Shown: positions 8,155 to 16,138 of the stretch, one piece after another | How positions within the stretch are numbered: the first letter of the stretch is position 1 | How the letters are laid out: every line of letters starts with the position of its first letter | DNA from: JAQUOA01 sp037443785 | GTDB lineage: Bacteria > Bacteroidota > Ignavibacteria > UBA10030 > UBA8401 | Length of the DNA: 31,724 nt | Assembly: GCA_037443785.1 (NCBI GenBank) | Contig: JBBINR010000039.1 | Location: 1-31,724 of the forward strand | Direction: 5' to 3' | The notes under the pieces: model-generated | Database searches by the model: none | Told to the model about the DNA's origin: nothing | Seen by the model: the letters and a program-made list of their open reading frames with translations, nothing else | Translations under genes and position numbers: made by a program

Positions 8155-8994
8155 ATGAAGAAGGGTTTTATTGCGTTCCTTGTTATTTTTGCGGCCGCTT
8201 CAGCGCAGCAAAAGGAATCATGCTGCATGCCGGCAACGGCGACAGAAGAGTTTGCGTCATTCGGAAAAGATATGGCGTTCGTTTCGCTCCATGAAGCTCC
8301 GATACCGTTTGAATACAAAACAGAAGGAGGCGCAATCGTTGAAATCCCTTCGCCAGATAAAAAAGCTGCCCGTGTGTTCGAAGTTCTTTCAAAGCAGCCT
8401 TCAAAAAAATTTCTCTTTGTCGTTCATGAATGGTGGGGATTGAACAACTACATTAAACAAGAAGCAGAAAATTTGCAAAAGGAACTTGGCGATGTCAACG
8501 TCCTTGCGCTTGATCTGTATGACGGTAAGGTGGCCGATGATCCGAAAACGGCAAGTGAATATGTTCAAGGAGTAAAAGAAAAACGTGCCCAAACGATCAT
8601 TCAGGCAGCAATGAATTATGCCGGCAAGAATGCAAAGATTGCAACAATAGGCTGGTGTTTTGGCGGCGGATGGTCGCTTCAAGCGTCGCTTATGCTTGGG
8701 AAACAAGCTGTTGGATGTGTGATGTATTATGGAATGCCGGAAAAAGATCTCAAGAAATTGAAAACGTTACAGAGTGATGTGCTCGGTATCTTTGGGACGC
8801 AGGATGATTATATTTCACCGAAAGTTGTTGCCGAATTTCAAGCAAATATGAAAAAGGCAAAAAAGAATCTCGACGTGCACACCTATGATGCTGTTCATGC
8901 GTTTGCAAATCCAAGCAATCCAAAGTATGATAAAGCAAAAGCAGATGATGCTCACGCGATTGCGGTAGCGTTTCTAAAAAATAAATTGAAGTAA
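8155..8994 (+). CDS. Exported dienelactone hydrolase family protein
   Basis: This 279-residue alpha/beta hydrolase is preceded by a very good ribosome binding site (TAGGAGGTTGTT before ATG). A signal peptide covers residues 1-18 (ending AAASAQQ), so unlike textbook dienelactone hydrolases it should act outside the cytoplasm. The mature N-terminus has a Cys pair in SCCMPA (23-24) and about 60 extra residues before the fold. Family motifs are VVHEWWGLNNYIK (89-101, Glu92), GWCFGGGWS with nucleophile Cys168, GTQDDYISP with Asp217 or Asp218, and DAVHAF with His248. The triad is therefore Cys-Asp-His as in the DLH family. The natural substrate is unknown; a general esterase role is plausible. It follows murB closely. 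Confidence 0.9.
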   Translation: MKKGFIAFLVIFAAASAQQKESCCMPATATEEFASFGKDMAFVSLHEAPIPFEYKTEGGAIVEIPSPDKKAARVFEVLSKQPSKKFLFVVHEWWGLNNYIKQEAENLQKELGDVNVLALDLYDGKVADDPKTASEYVQGVKEKRAQTIIQAAMNYAGKNAKIATIGWCFGGGWSLQASLMLGKQAVGCVMYYGMPEKDLKKLKTLQSDVLGIFGTQDDYISPKVVAEFQANMKKAKKNLDVHTYDAVHAFANPSNPKYDKAKADDAHAIAVAFLKNKLK

Positions 8995-9021
8995 AAAATA
9001 TCAAAAGAGTTTTACTATCCA

Positions 9022-9450
9022 GTGAACAAGAATAAAAGCAATTCAGCGAAGAGGATAACGGCGGATTTCCTCAAAACGAAATCCGCTTCAATCTCGGAAG
9101 CCGATCTTGATCGCGTGAATGAACGATCGGAAGCGATCATCAAAAAATTCCGAGAAAATATATCGCTGCGACGATTTATCAAAGAATCCGTTTTGTTCTT
9201 GGGAATTGTAAAAGATTATGTCGCGGGGAATTATTGTGCAGTTCCGTGGTGGGTTATTTCAGCCATTGTCTTTACACTGCTGTATGTTCTAAATCCCTTT
9301 GATCTCATTCCTGAATTCATCCCTGGTATCGGCTATATTGATGATGCGGCGGTGGTAACGGTGTGCCTCGGATTGATTTCGCAGGAATTGCAATCGTATG
9401 AAGAATGGAAAGGAAAACAACAACGGTCGTTCAAGCAAAACCATTCATGA
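9022..9450 (+). CDS. DUF1232 (YkvA-like) membrane protein
   Basis: This 142-residue protein with a GTG start has a charged helical N-terminal half. Residues about 75-115 then form the DUF1232 segment: PWWVISAIVFTLLYVLNPFD, LIPEFIPGIGYIDDAAVV and VCLGLI. The NPFDLIPEFIPGIGYIDD core is diagnostic. The family is small, widespread, membrane-associated and of unknown biochemical role. Its stop overlaps the start of the next gene (ATGA at 9447-9450), indicating translational coupling to the SGNH esterase. Confidence 0.88.
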   Translation: MNKNKSNSAKRITADFLKTKSASISEADLDRVNERSEAIIKKFRENISLRRFIKESVLFLGIVKDYVAGNYCAVPWWVISAIVFTLLYVLNPFDLIPEFIPGIGYIDDAAVVTVCLGLISQELQSYEEWKGKQQRSFKQNHS

Positions 9451-10118
9451 ATAAAATTCGTTACTCGATTTCCTTTCTTACTATTTTTCTTTCTTTAACC
9501 GCATTGAGCCAATCATCATACGATTCGCTGTATCTTCAAAGTTCGACGTATAAGAATCTTACTGCGCAATTTGAACTTTCACAACTCCAGTCTGCCGATA
9601 TTGTTATGCTTGGCAATTCAATTACGTACGGCGGTCAATGGAATGATTTGCTAGGCCGCACGGGGATTGCCAATCGCGGAATTGGCGGAGATAACACGCT
9701 TGGCATGCTTCATCGAATGCATTCGGTATATCAGCTGCATCCGAAAGTATGTTTCATTATGGCCGGAATTAACGATCTCTATGCCGACATATCTGTTGAA
9801 AGAACCTTTTCACAGTATATAATGATTATTGACACTTTGCGCGCGTACAATATTATTCCCATCGTGCAATCGACGCTCTACGTCAATCCAAAATGGAAGC
9901 GAGCAGAAGAAAAGAACAAGGAAGTAGCATTGTTGAATACCTTTCTTTTAGAATACACCTCAAAAAATCATATTGAATTTGTTGACCTCAATGCGGCAGT
10001 ATCCGTGAACCATGAATTACGCAATGAGTTTACTACCGACGGAGTTCATTTGACCGCCGCGGCGTATAAAATCTGGCGGGCAATGCTGGAGCCGCTTTTA
10101 AAAAAATTCAAACTCTAA
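9447..10118 (+). CDS. Exported SGNH/GDSL-family esterase
   Basis: The 223-residue product begins MNKIRYSISFLTIFLSLTAL, a signal peptide likely cut near LSQS, so it is secreted to the periplasm or beyond. All four SGNH blocks are present: VMLGNSITYGG (Ser58), RGIGGDNTLGM (Gly80), MAGINDLYAD (Asn109) and TDGVHLTAAAY (Asp198, His201). The spacing resembles SGNH hydrolases that act on acetyl groups of sugars or on lipids, but the substrate cannot be assigned. The frame is open from an ATG at 9405, but 9447 is chosen because the signal peptide starts there and it forms an ATGA overlap with the upstream gene. Confidence 0.92.
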   Translation: MNKIRYSISFLTIFLSLTALSQSSYDSLYLQSSTYKNLTAQFELSQLQSADIVMLGNSITYGGQWNDLLGRTGIANRGIGGDNTLGMLHRMHSVYQLHPKVCFIMAGINDLYADISVERTFSQYIMIIDTLRAYNIIPIVQSTLYVNPKWKRAEEKNKEVALLNTFLLEYTSKNHIEFVDLNAAVSVNHELRNEFTTDGVHLTAAAYKIWRAMLEPLLKKFKL

Positions 10119-10219
10119 GCAGTTCAAGAATTTCTTCAGTTTTTATCTTTCCTTTTCGTATATTAACTCACTTTAAAAAACACTACACTATTTTATTTAA
10201 TCAGGAAACAGGAGATGGT

Positions 10220-10960
10220 ATGAAGAAATTGGCGGTGATAGCAATGGTAATTGCTGTGATGATCGGCTTTGGAGATGCGCAAACGAAAAAGAAACCGGCG
10301 AAAGCTGTGAAGCCGCAATCAGGATTAACAACAATTCAAGATAAGATCAGTTATGTTGTCGGTTATGACATTGGATCGAAAATTCTTGCCGATATTCAAA
10401 AGCAAGCAATCGATCTTAACAACGAAGCCTTCCTTCAAGGAATGCGCGATGTGTTTCTGAAAAAATCGCCCGCACTTCCGGATTCAGAACTTCAAAATGC
10501 CATGATGATCTTCCAGCAGCAAATGATGGCAAAGCAGAATGAGAATCAGAAAAAATTCCAGGAGCAGTTGGAAAAACAGAAAAAAGACGGTGCCGATTTT
10601 CTTGCGGCGAATGCAAAAAAAGACAGTGTAAAAACGACGGCAAGCGGATTGCAGTATAAAATTATTAAAGAAGGAACGGGAAAAATACCGGCAGATACCA
10701 GCACAGTAACAGTGAATTACCGCGGAAAATTGATCGACGGAACAATTTTTGACGAATCATACTCGCGCGGTGAACCAACAACATTTCAATTGAACCAGGT
10801 AATTAGAGGATGGACGGAAGGGTTAAAGTTAATGAAAGAAGGGGGAAAAATTGAATTATATATTCCTTCTGAACTTGCGTACGGAGACCGGCCTGCTGGA
10901 CAATTAATACAACCTGGCTCTGCATTGATCTTTGAAGTTGAATTGATTTCAGTAAAATAA
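10220..10960 (+). CDS. Exported FKBP-type peptidyl-prolyl isomerase (FkpA/Mip-like)
   Basis: This 246-residue envelope folding factor has a signal peptide (residues 1-21, ending FGDAQ). A Lys-rich linker leads into a helical FKBP_N dimerisation domain (about 35-135, with the Gln/Lys-rich helix QQQMMAKQNENQKKF). The FKBP catalytic domain (about 140-246) has VTVNYRGKLIDGTIFDESY, VIRGWTEGLKLM, IPSELAYGDRPAG and ALIFEVELI. The usual pocket residues Tyr167, Phe177, Asp178, Trp198 and Tyr221 are present, so prolyl isomerase activity is expected. ACAGGAGAT precedes the ATG. It appears to be a single-gene unit with a TATATTA element 55 bp upstream and a strong terminator 25 bp after the stop. Confidence 0.95.
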   Translation: MKKLAVIAMVIAVMIGFGDAQTKKKPAKAVKPQSGLTTIQDKISYVVGYDIGSKILADIQKQAIDLNNEAFLQGMRDVFLKKSPALPDSELQNAMMIFQQQMMAKQNENQKKFQEQLEKQKKDGADFLAANAKKDSVKTTASGLQYKIIKEGTGKIPADTSTVTVNYRGKLIDGTIFDESYSRGEPTTFQLNQVIRGWTEGLKLMKEGGKIELYIPSELAYGDRPAGQLIQPGSALIFEVELISVK

Positions 10961-10985
10961 AATTCCAATAGTAATTAAGGTTTTT

Positions 10986-11014
10986 AAAAGGCGGACATAT
11001 GTCCGCCTTTTTTA
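10986..11014. terminator. Strong rho-independent terminator after the FKBP gene
   Basis: Arms AAAAGGCGGAC (10986-10996) and GTCCGCCTTTT (11001-11011) are perfectly complementary around the loop ATAT, with T runs on both sides. The hairpin can work in either direction, but here it closes the FKBP transcript. Confidence 0.92.
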
Positions 11015-11275
11015 TTTGTGAGATAAATCAAGTCAGCAGCTTTTGGGTTACAATCACCAAGATTTTAAGGAACCAAAAGGAAATTTTGCTGGTTATCAAA
11101 CCCAAAAGGGGTTTACCTTTTTTTTGTAATTCAATTACAGCTGGATTCGAAAAGATTTTGGGTAAAGATCTAACCAATTATCGGATAAAAAGGTCTGATT
11201 ATGTTATTCTTCATGATTGTGGTACATAGTTGGAATTCCAGATTTCATTTATTCACATAATAAATAGGAGGTATA
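11012..11275 (+). promoter_or_regulatory. Long leader of the CHRD gene with mutually exclusive helices
   Basis: This 264-bp stretch between the FKBP terminator and the CHRD-protein gene holds no gene I can support. AACCCAAAAG at 11099-11108 is perfectly complementary to CTTTTGGGTT at 11040-11049. The same strand can instead fold AAACCC (11098-11103) onto GGGTTT (11109-11114), followed by eight Ts at 11118-11125. The second fold looks like a weak terminator and the first would prevent it, an arrangement like an attenuator. A further TTTTGGGT at 11156-11163 could also pair. A small open frame here has unusual codon use and starts inside the previous terminator. Promoter position and function are unproven. 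Confidence 0.3.
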
Positions 11276-12997
11276 ATGAAGCATCTTTTACGTCTAACGT
11301 TTTTGGTTTTAGTTTTTACTGTTGCAGTCTTTTCTCAAGAAGTATTTTTCAGCATTAAACTTGACAGCTCCGGCACCGGAACAGCATCTTCCGGAAAAGG
11401 GTCTGGCTATGCAATTCTCAGCAGTGATCACAAAAGCCTGCAATACGATGTGACTGTCAATAAATTGGCCGGTACTATTTCCGCAGCCCATTTTCATTAT
11501 TTGCCAACCGGAACGGTAATACAAGGAGTTACCTTTACCGGTAAAACTACTTCAGGAACATGGGCAAATATTCCAGATTCGATTGCTGTAGCATTGCTCA
11601 GTGGCAACGTCTATCTCAATGTTCATTCTTCCACAGCGGCGGGCGGTGAAATTAATGGAATAGTCAATGCCCATCAGTTTGGTTTTCCGTTAAAACTTGA
11701 TGGTCCTACCGCAGGAACATCTTCTGCAGGCAGAGGCAGCGGCTATGTGGTGTTCGATAAAAATTTCGACACGAGCAATGTTTCCTCGATTTCATATCGA
11801 GTGACATATGCGGGTTTACAAGGCACGATAACGGCAGCACATTTTCATTTTCTTCCGGCAGGCGGGGTTCTTCATCCTGTAGCATTTGCTGATAGTACGT
11901 TAGATGAAACGTGGATAAATCCGGCTGACAGTGTCCTGACACTTTTCCTTCACCGGAAAATTTATCTCAATGTTCATTCGACGGTAAATGCCGGCGGAGA
12001 AATTCGTGCAACTCCGAATTTTGCCGGAGAAATTCCTTTTGTCGGAATTCTTGACGGTACACAAGCAGGGACGGCTTCGAACGGCAAAGGAACGGTCTGG
12101 GCGATTCTGCGTTCAGATCTTTCGGTGAATTATAATGCGACATACGCCAAACTCCAAGGCGCATTCACCGCCGCCCATTTTCATTCGGCTGACGGCGGGG
12201 GAGTGATAAAACCCGTTACCTTCGGTGCAAACCATACGTCGGGTGATTGGACCGGGCTTACCGATAAGAATCTTCAGGACTTGTTAAAGGGAAGAGTTTA
12301 TTTAAATGTTCACAGCTCAACAAATGCAGGCGGCGAGATCCGTGCAAACCTGACATTTCAAGATGGAATGTTTGAAGCAGAGTTAGACGGGGCACAAGCC
12401 GGAACAGCATCGAAAGCAAAAGGTACTGCGTGGATATATTTTACTAATGATAGTGTACGATATCACGCTACAATTGCCAATCTTGAAGGGACATTTAGCG
12501 CAGCACATTTTCATACTGCCAATGGCGGAGTTGTTGTGAAACCCGTTACTTTTGTTGACAGCACGACAACAGGGTATTGGAATATTGGCAGCAGTCAAAA
12601 TGATTTATTGGGCGGAAAAATTTATCTCAACGTTCACAGTTCAACTAATGCCGGAGGAGAAATTCGCGGTAACTTCAAACTTGGAACAGGAACCGTTACC
12701 TCTGTCGTTGAACAAACCTCAGCGGCAGTGCCAAGCCATTTTGTTCTTGAGCAGAATTTCCCTAATCCGTTCAATCCATCAACGACCATTGCATATCATT
12801 TGTCAGCATCATCAAACGTAACATTAAAAGTGTATGATTTACTGGGCAAGGAAGTAACGACGTTAATAAATCAGGAACAAACTGCAGGCGGGTATGCAGT
12901 GAAGTTTGATGCGTCGAAATTTGCAAGCGGAATTTACTTCTATCAATTACACGCCGGAAATTTTGTGCAGATGAAGAAAATGATGTTGCTGAAATAA
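11276..12997 (+). CDS. Secreted protein with four CHRD domains and a T9SS sorting domain
   Basis: This 573-residue protein has a strong ribosome binding site (AGGAGGTATA) and a signal peptide (1-20, ending VFSQE). Four tandem CHRD-type domains follow at about 22-130, 136-247, 254-359 and 364-468. Each shows the pattern LDG-x-x-AGTAS, then TAAHFH, then (V/I)YLNVHSSTNAGGEIR. CHRD domains were defined in chordin and occur in bacterial surface proteins; their ligand is not established and the conserved His residues are suggestive of metal or ligand binding. A linker (470-487) leads to a type A T9SS C-terminal domain (488-573; NFPNPFNPSTTI, KVYDLLGKEV, GIYFYQLHAG, MKKMMLLK). The protein should therefore cross the outer membrane through the type IX system and be released or anchored on the surface. 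The secretion machinery itself is not in the window. Confidence 0.93.
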   Translation: MKHLLRLTFLVLVFTVAVFSQEVFFSIKLDSSGTGTASSGKGSGYAILSSDHKSLQYDVTVNKLAGTISAAHFHYLPTGTVIQGVTFTGKTTSGTWANIPDSIAVALLSGNVYLNVHSSTAAGGEINGIVNAHQFGFPLKLDGPTAGTSSAGRGSGYVVFDKNFDTSNVSSISYRVTYAGLQGTITAAHFHFLPAGGVLHPVAFADSTLDETWINPADSVLTLFLHRKIYLNVHSTVNAGGEIRATPNFAGEIPFVGILDGTQAGTASNGKGTVWAILRSDLSVNYNATYAKLQGAFTAAHFHSADGGGVIKPVTFGANHTSGDWTGLTDKNLQDLLKGRVYLNVHSSTNAGGEIRANLTFQDGMFEAELDGAQAGTASKAKGTAWIYFTNDSVRYHATIANLEGTFSAAHFHTANGGVVVKPVTFVDSTTTGYWNIGSSQNDLLGGKIYLNVHSSTNAGGEIRGNFKLGTGTVTSVVEQTSAAVPSHFVLEQNFPNPFNPSTTIAYHLSASSNVTLKVYDLLGKEVTTLINQEQTAGGYAVKFDASKFASGIYFYQLHAGNFVQMKKMMLLK

Positions 12998-13021
12998 TTA
13001 TTTTGAGGACAATCTCAAAGA

Positions 13022-13050
13022 AAAGGGGAGCAGCCGCTCCCTTTTCCTTT
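13022..13050. terminator. Bidirectional terminator between CHRD gene and barrel gene
   Basis: GGGAGC (13026-13031) pairs with GCTCCC (13036-13041) around AGCC. The stem extends through a G-T pair and three A-T pairs to 13022 and 13045. T-rich sequence follows to the right and A-rich sequence precedes it, so both converging transcripts can end here. Confidence 0.8.
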
Positions 13051-13051
13051 T

Positions 13052-14209
13052 TTAAAACGAAAATTTTCCGCGAATAAACAGCGACTGTCCATAATCTCCA
13101 TATTCGGTCAGCGGTTTCCCGGAAAATATCAATCCGAAGAATGAGACGTCAAAATTTTCAAGTGCAGACCATGTCGCGGATGGAACGAATGCCGATGAGC
13201 GATCATTCGGGTTGTAAATGATAAATTCCGACACACGCACAAGCGGATGGACATCAAACGAAAGCTCCTGGAACAGCGACCAACGCGCAGGAGAAAGGAG
13301 CCCTAATGAAAGGGAAATAGGGAGAAAGAGCGATGAATTTTTCGTTACTCCTTGATCATTATATAATACTTCGGTGTGAATGTATGTGTTGTTGGTAAAT
13401 GTGTAATCAGCTGAAAGAACAGCGCTTGTTGACCATGAACCGGTTACAATTGGGAACAGCTGCTTCATCTCGTCGTTGATTTTTTTAACTGTCGCTTCTC
13501 CGCGAAATCCGGCACCGGCAATATCGCCTGCCCACTCAACACCGAAGAATGGATTGTCGCCGTGTGTTCCGCCAAGAATATGAAAATCGTAATTCCAATG
13601 ATTCAATAAAATTTTTCCTGCAATCACTCTTCTCGATTTTGTTTTTCCCGGTTTTACTGCGAGTTCGACTTTTGATACTTCACTCGTAAAATATTGAGCG
13701 TGAATCGCATCAACTCCCGGCCGTTCTTCATAATCAAAATCCAAAATAGATAAGGGATTGAAAAGGTCTGTCGGATTCCACACTAATGCTGTTCCCCATG
13801 CGACGCGCTGCCTGCCAAGCGTAAATTGGAATTTATTGTACGTTGCATCAAGATAAAGTCTGTCGAGTTCAGAGTGGGCAACCGATGAATGTGAATTCCA
13901 CCACACAATATCGGCATTCCCGAAATCGTGATCAGATTTTATTGTGGAAAGAAAATCTGGAGTTTTTTCAACGCTGCCTCCGAAAAAAATTCTGTTACGG
14001 AGTTCTGCAGCTACTGTGACCGATTCAGAAAAAAAATATTTACTGTTGATGCGGGAATGGAAAATGTGATCGTTCACCCTTCCAAGAACCGGAATGTCGG
14101 CACTGCTGAAAAGATATTTTGCATATCCGCCGAGTTGATAATTTTCGGTTTGGGCGAAAAGAATAAAAGGAAAAAATAATAGGAGGATTCGATAATTATT
14201 TTTTGTCAT
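13052..14209 (-). CDS. Outer-membrane beta-barrel protein, last gene of the Lol-like operon
   Basis: This 385-residue protein has a signal peptide (1-20, ending LFAQT). The rest is a run of amphipathic beta-strands with many aromatics, ending in Phe (FIRGKFSF), as expected for a barrel in the outer membrane. A central segment reads FTLGRQRVAWGTALVWNPTD, then FNPLSILDFDYEERPGVDAI. The GRQ-x-x-WG...NP...D...RPG pattern recalls DUF1302/alginate-export-like porins, a resemblance I state from memory. It starts 12 bp after the ATPase stop, so it is almost certainly cotranscribed with it. In context it is a candidate outer-membrane receptor or exit for whatever the ABC transporter and LolA-like protein carry. 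The function is inferred. Confidence 0.85.
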   Translation of the reverse strand: MTKNNYRILLLFFPFILFAQTENYQLGGYAKYLFSSADIPVLGRVNDHIFHSRINSKYFFSESVTVAAELRNRIFFGGSVEKTPDFLSTIKSDHDFGNADIVWWNSHSSVAHSELDRLYLDATYNKFQFTLGRQRVAWGTALVWNPTDLFNPLSILDFDYEERPGVDAIHAQYFTSEVSKVELAVKPGKTKSRRVIAGKILLNHWNYDFHILGGTHGDNPFFGVEWAGDIAGAGFRGEATVKKINDEMKQLFPIVTGSWSTSAVLSADYTFTNNTYIHTEVLYNDQGVTKNSSLFLPISLSLGLLSPARWSLFQELSFDVHPLVRVSEFIIYNPNDRSSAFVPSATWSALENFDVSFFGLIFSGKPLTEYGDYGQSLFIRGKFSF

Positions 14210-14221
14210 CAGATTTACTAT

Positions 14222-14905
14222 TCAAGAATTTTTACCGCTGGCAATCATTCCATCCTCCAACGTTATCACTCGGTAAGCGCGGTGAATAACCCTGGGATCA
14301 TGTGTTGAAAAAAGGAACGTCATACCGTATTCCTTATTCAGATCTTCCATCAGATCAAGAAGCGATTCTGCCGTATGCGAATCGAGATTTGCCGTCGGCT
14401 CGTCGGCAAGAATAAAATCTGGATGAGATGCGAGTGCACGCGCCACGGCGACACGCTGCTGCTGACCGCCGGAAAGTTCTGCCGGTTTTCGGTCGGCGCG
14501 GTCCTGCAATCCAACGCGCTTCAATAATTCCATTGCGCGGTCAGTTCGCTCCTTTTTATTGAGTTTCTGAAGAAATAAAATAAATTCAACGTTCTCTAAC
14601 GCCGTGAGCACGGGAATGAGATTGTACGCCTGAAATACGAATCCGATATGGTGCAGACGAAAATCGATCAACGCACCTTCATTCATCGTGGTGATGTTAT
14701 TTCCGCTGAGGATCACTGTCCCCTGAGTTGCCGCATCAAGTCCGCCGATGATATTGAGCAATGTTGTTTTCCCTGATCCTGATGGGCCGACGACAGCCGA
14801 AAATTCACCCTGTTCAATAGAAAGATCAATGTCTTTCAGCGCTTGAACTGGAATCACTCTTGTGTTATAAATCTTGCTGACGTTTTGTATCTCAATAATT
14901 GGCAT
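14222..14905 (-). CDS. ABC transporter ATPase, LolD/MacB type
   Basis: This 227-residue nucleotide-binding subunit shows all expected motifs. Walker A is GPSGSGKT (40-47), the Q-loop Gln is 92 in FVFQAYNLIPVLT, and the signature LSGGQQQRVAVARALA starts at 144. Walker B is FILADE (164-169) and the H-loop His is 202 in FSTHDP. The sequence belongs to the family that serves FtsX-type permeases (LolD, MacB, FtsE relatives), which drive periplasmic mechanics or lipoprotein extraction rather than classical substrate passage. GAGGAA precedes the ATG, which lies 15 bp after the permease stop. It is probably paired with the two permeases encoded upstream in the operon. Confidence 0.95.
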   Translation of the reverse strand: MPIIEIQNVSKIYNTRVIPVQALKDIDLSIEQGEFSAVVGPSGSGKTTLLNIIGGLDAATQGTVILSGNNITTMNEGALIDFRLHHIGFVFQAYNLIPVLTALENVEFILFLQKLNKKERTDRAMELLKRVGLQDRADRKPAELSGGQQQRVAVARALASHPDFILADEPTANLDSHTAESLLDLMEDLNKEYGMTFLFSTHDPRVIHRAYRVITLEDGMIASGKNS

Positions 14906-14920
14906 GGCGTGTTCCTCACT

Positions 14921-16138
14921 TTAGGCGATCGTTCGTATTGCATCGACAGGTTTTAATCGTACCGCTTTTATTGCAGGGTACATCGCGGCAATAATTGATG
15001 TTGCGATCATCATTACCGTTAACTCTCCATACACATTCGACCGTATGTAAGGATATAGCATCGATGGAATACCGTACGCAGAGAGACCTTTTGAGACTAC
15101 CGACAGGTCGATGCCTTGTGTTTTAAAATATTGTACCAATCCCCAGCCGATAAGCACGCCGACAATTCCGCCGGTGAAGGAAAGAAAGAGTGATTCCAAA
15201 ATGATCATCGAAAACAATCGACGACGGTACATTCCTACGGCTAGCAACACTCCAAAGTCACGAACGCGGTCCAGCACAGACATCATTAATGTGTTTGTCA
15301 ATCCAAAAAGAAGTGCGAAGAGGATCATTCCGAGAAATATCATATTGGTGAGATCGGTGATGTCGGCGGTAAGTTTCATGTCGGGAGAAATATCGCGCCA
15401 TGATTCGACAAGAATTGAAGATGGCAGTTGATGCTGCAATTCATTTTTTGTTTGTTCAAGAAGCAAAGAATTATGTGTGCGAAGAATGATCTCATGAATT
15501 GGTGCTTGAGTACCAAGCAATGTTGAAAGATCGTTTTGAAGTATAAAGACATTCATTCCGTCAAACAACGATGCGTCGGTTTTAAAGATTCCTGCAACGC
15601 GAAATGCGGCATAGATAATGTTCCCGTCCATTCCTGCAAAACTGAGGACAACGCGTGAGCGGAGTTTTATCTTCAATTTGTCTGCGAGTTTTTTTCCGAT
15701 GATGATGCTGTTGGGTTTTTCAAGATATGTTCCCTCAACTATGCTTTTTGAAACTGCCGTCACCGATTTTTCCAATTCAGGGTCGATTGCAACGATGGAG
15801 ACGCCCGAAGCAATTGTTGCGGAAGACGCCATCCCCTCAATAATAGAATGAGTAGTATACGATTTCACGTCAGGATATTTTTTTATGACCTGAACAACGG
15901 AATCAATATTTGGGAGATATTGCCGAATCAGTTGATCTCTTTTGTATGCAGTCGTATGAAGCTGGATATTTCCTAACCCACGGTTGATGGCGGAATCAAC
16001 CATCGAATCATACATCCCCGTCATTAAACCGACGGAGAATATTCCTGCTGCCAAGCCGATTGCCGTTGCGGCAAGAATAATAAAACTCCGTTTCTTATTC
16101 CGCCAGATATTCTTCCATGCAAAAATAAGCATCATCAT
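14921..16138 (-). CDS. FtsX-family ABC permease (LolC/E-like), subunit A
   Basis: This 405-residue inner-membrane protein begins MMMLIFAWKNIWRNKKRSFI. It has one N-terminal membrane helix (about 18-40), a large periplasmic MacB-PCD-like domain (about 45-255) and a C-terminal FtsX domain with three helices (about 270-400). The latter includes LLFGLTNTLMMSVLDRVRDFGVL (a typical RxREFG-like coupling segment) and VLIGWGLVQYF. This 1+3 topology matches LolC/LolE and MacB, and a fused ATPase is absent. Its start overlaps the stop of the neighbouring permease (ATGATG at 16132-16138), so the two subunits are translationally coupled and probably form a heterodimer. Three adjacent ATG codons leave the exact start open. 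Confidence 0.92.
   Translation of the reverse strand: MMMLIFAWKNIWRNKKRSFIILAATAIGLAAGIFSVGLMTGMYDSMVDSAINRGLGNIQLHTTAYKRDQLIRQYLPNIDSVVQVIKKYPDVKSYTTHSIIEGMASSATIASGVSIVAIDPELEKSVTAVSKSIVEGTYLEKPNSIIIGKKLADKLKIKLRSRVVLSFAGMDGNIIYAAFRVAGIFKTDASLFDGMNVFILQNDLSTLLGTQAPIHEIILRTHNSLLLEQTKNELQHQLPSSILVESWRDISPDMKLTADITDLTNMIFLGMILFALLFGLTNTLMMSVLDRVRDFGVLLAVGMYRRRLFSMIILESLFLSFTGGIVGVLIGWGLVQYFKTQGIDLSVVSKGLSAYGIPSMLYPYIRSNVYGELTVMMIATSIIAAMYPAIKAVRLKPVDAIRTIA

Noticed and set aside
10999..11229. 76-codon plus-strand open frame in the leader of the CHRD gene
   Set aside because: It starts inside the FKBP terminator palindrome, has no ribosome binding site and its codon use differs from its neighbours; the region is better read as a leader.
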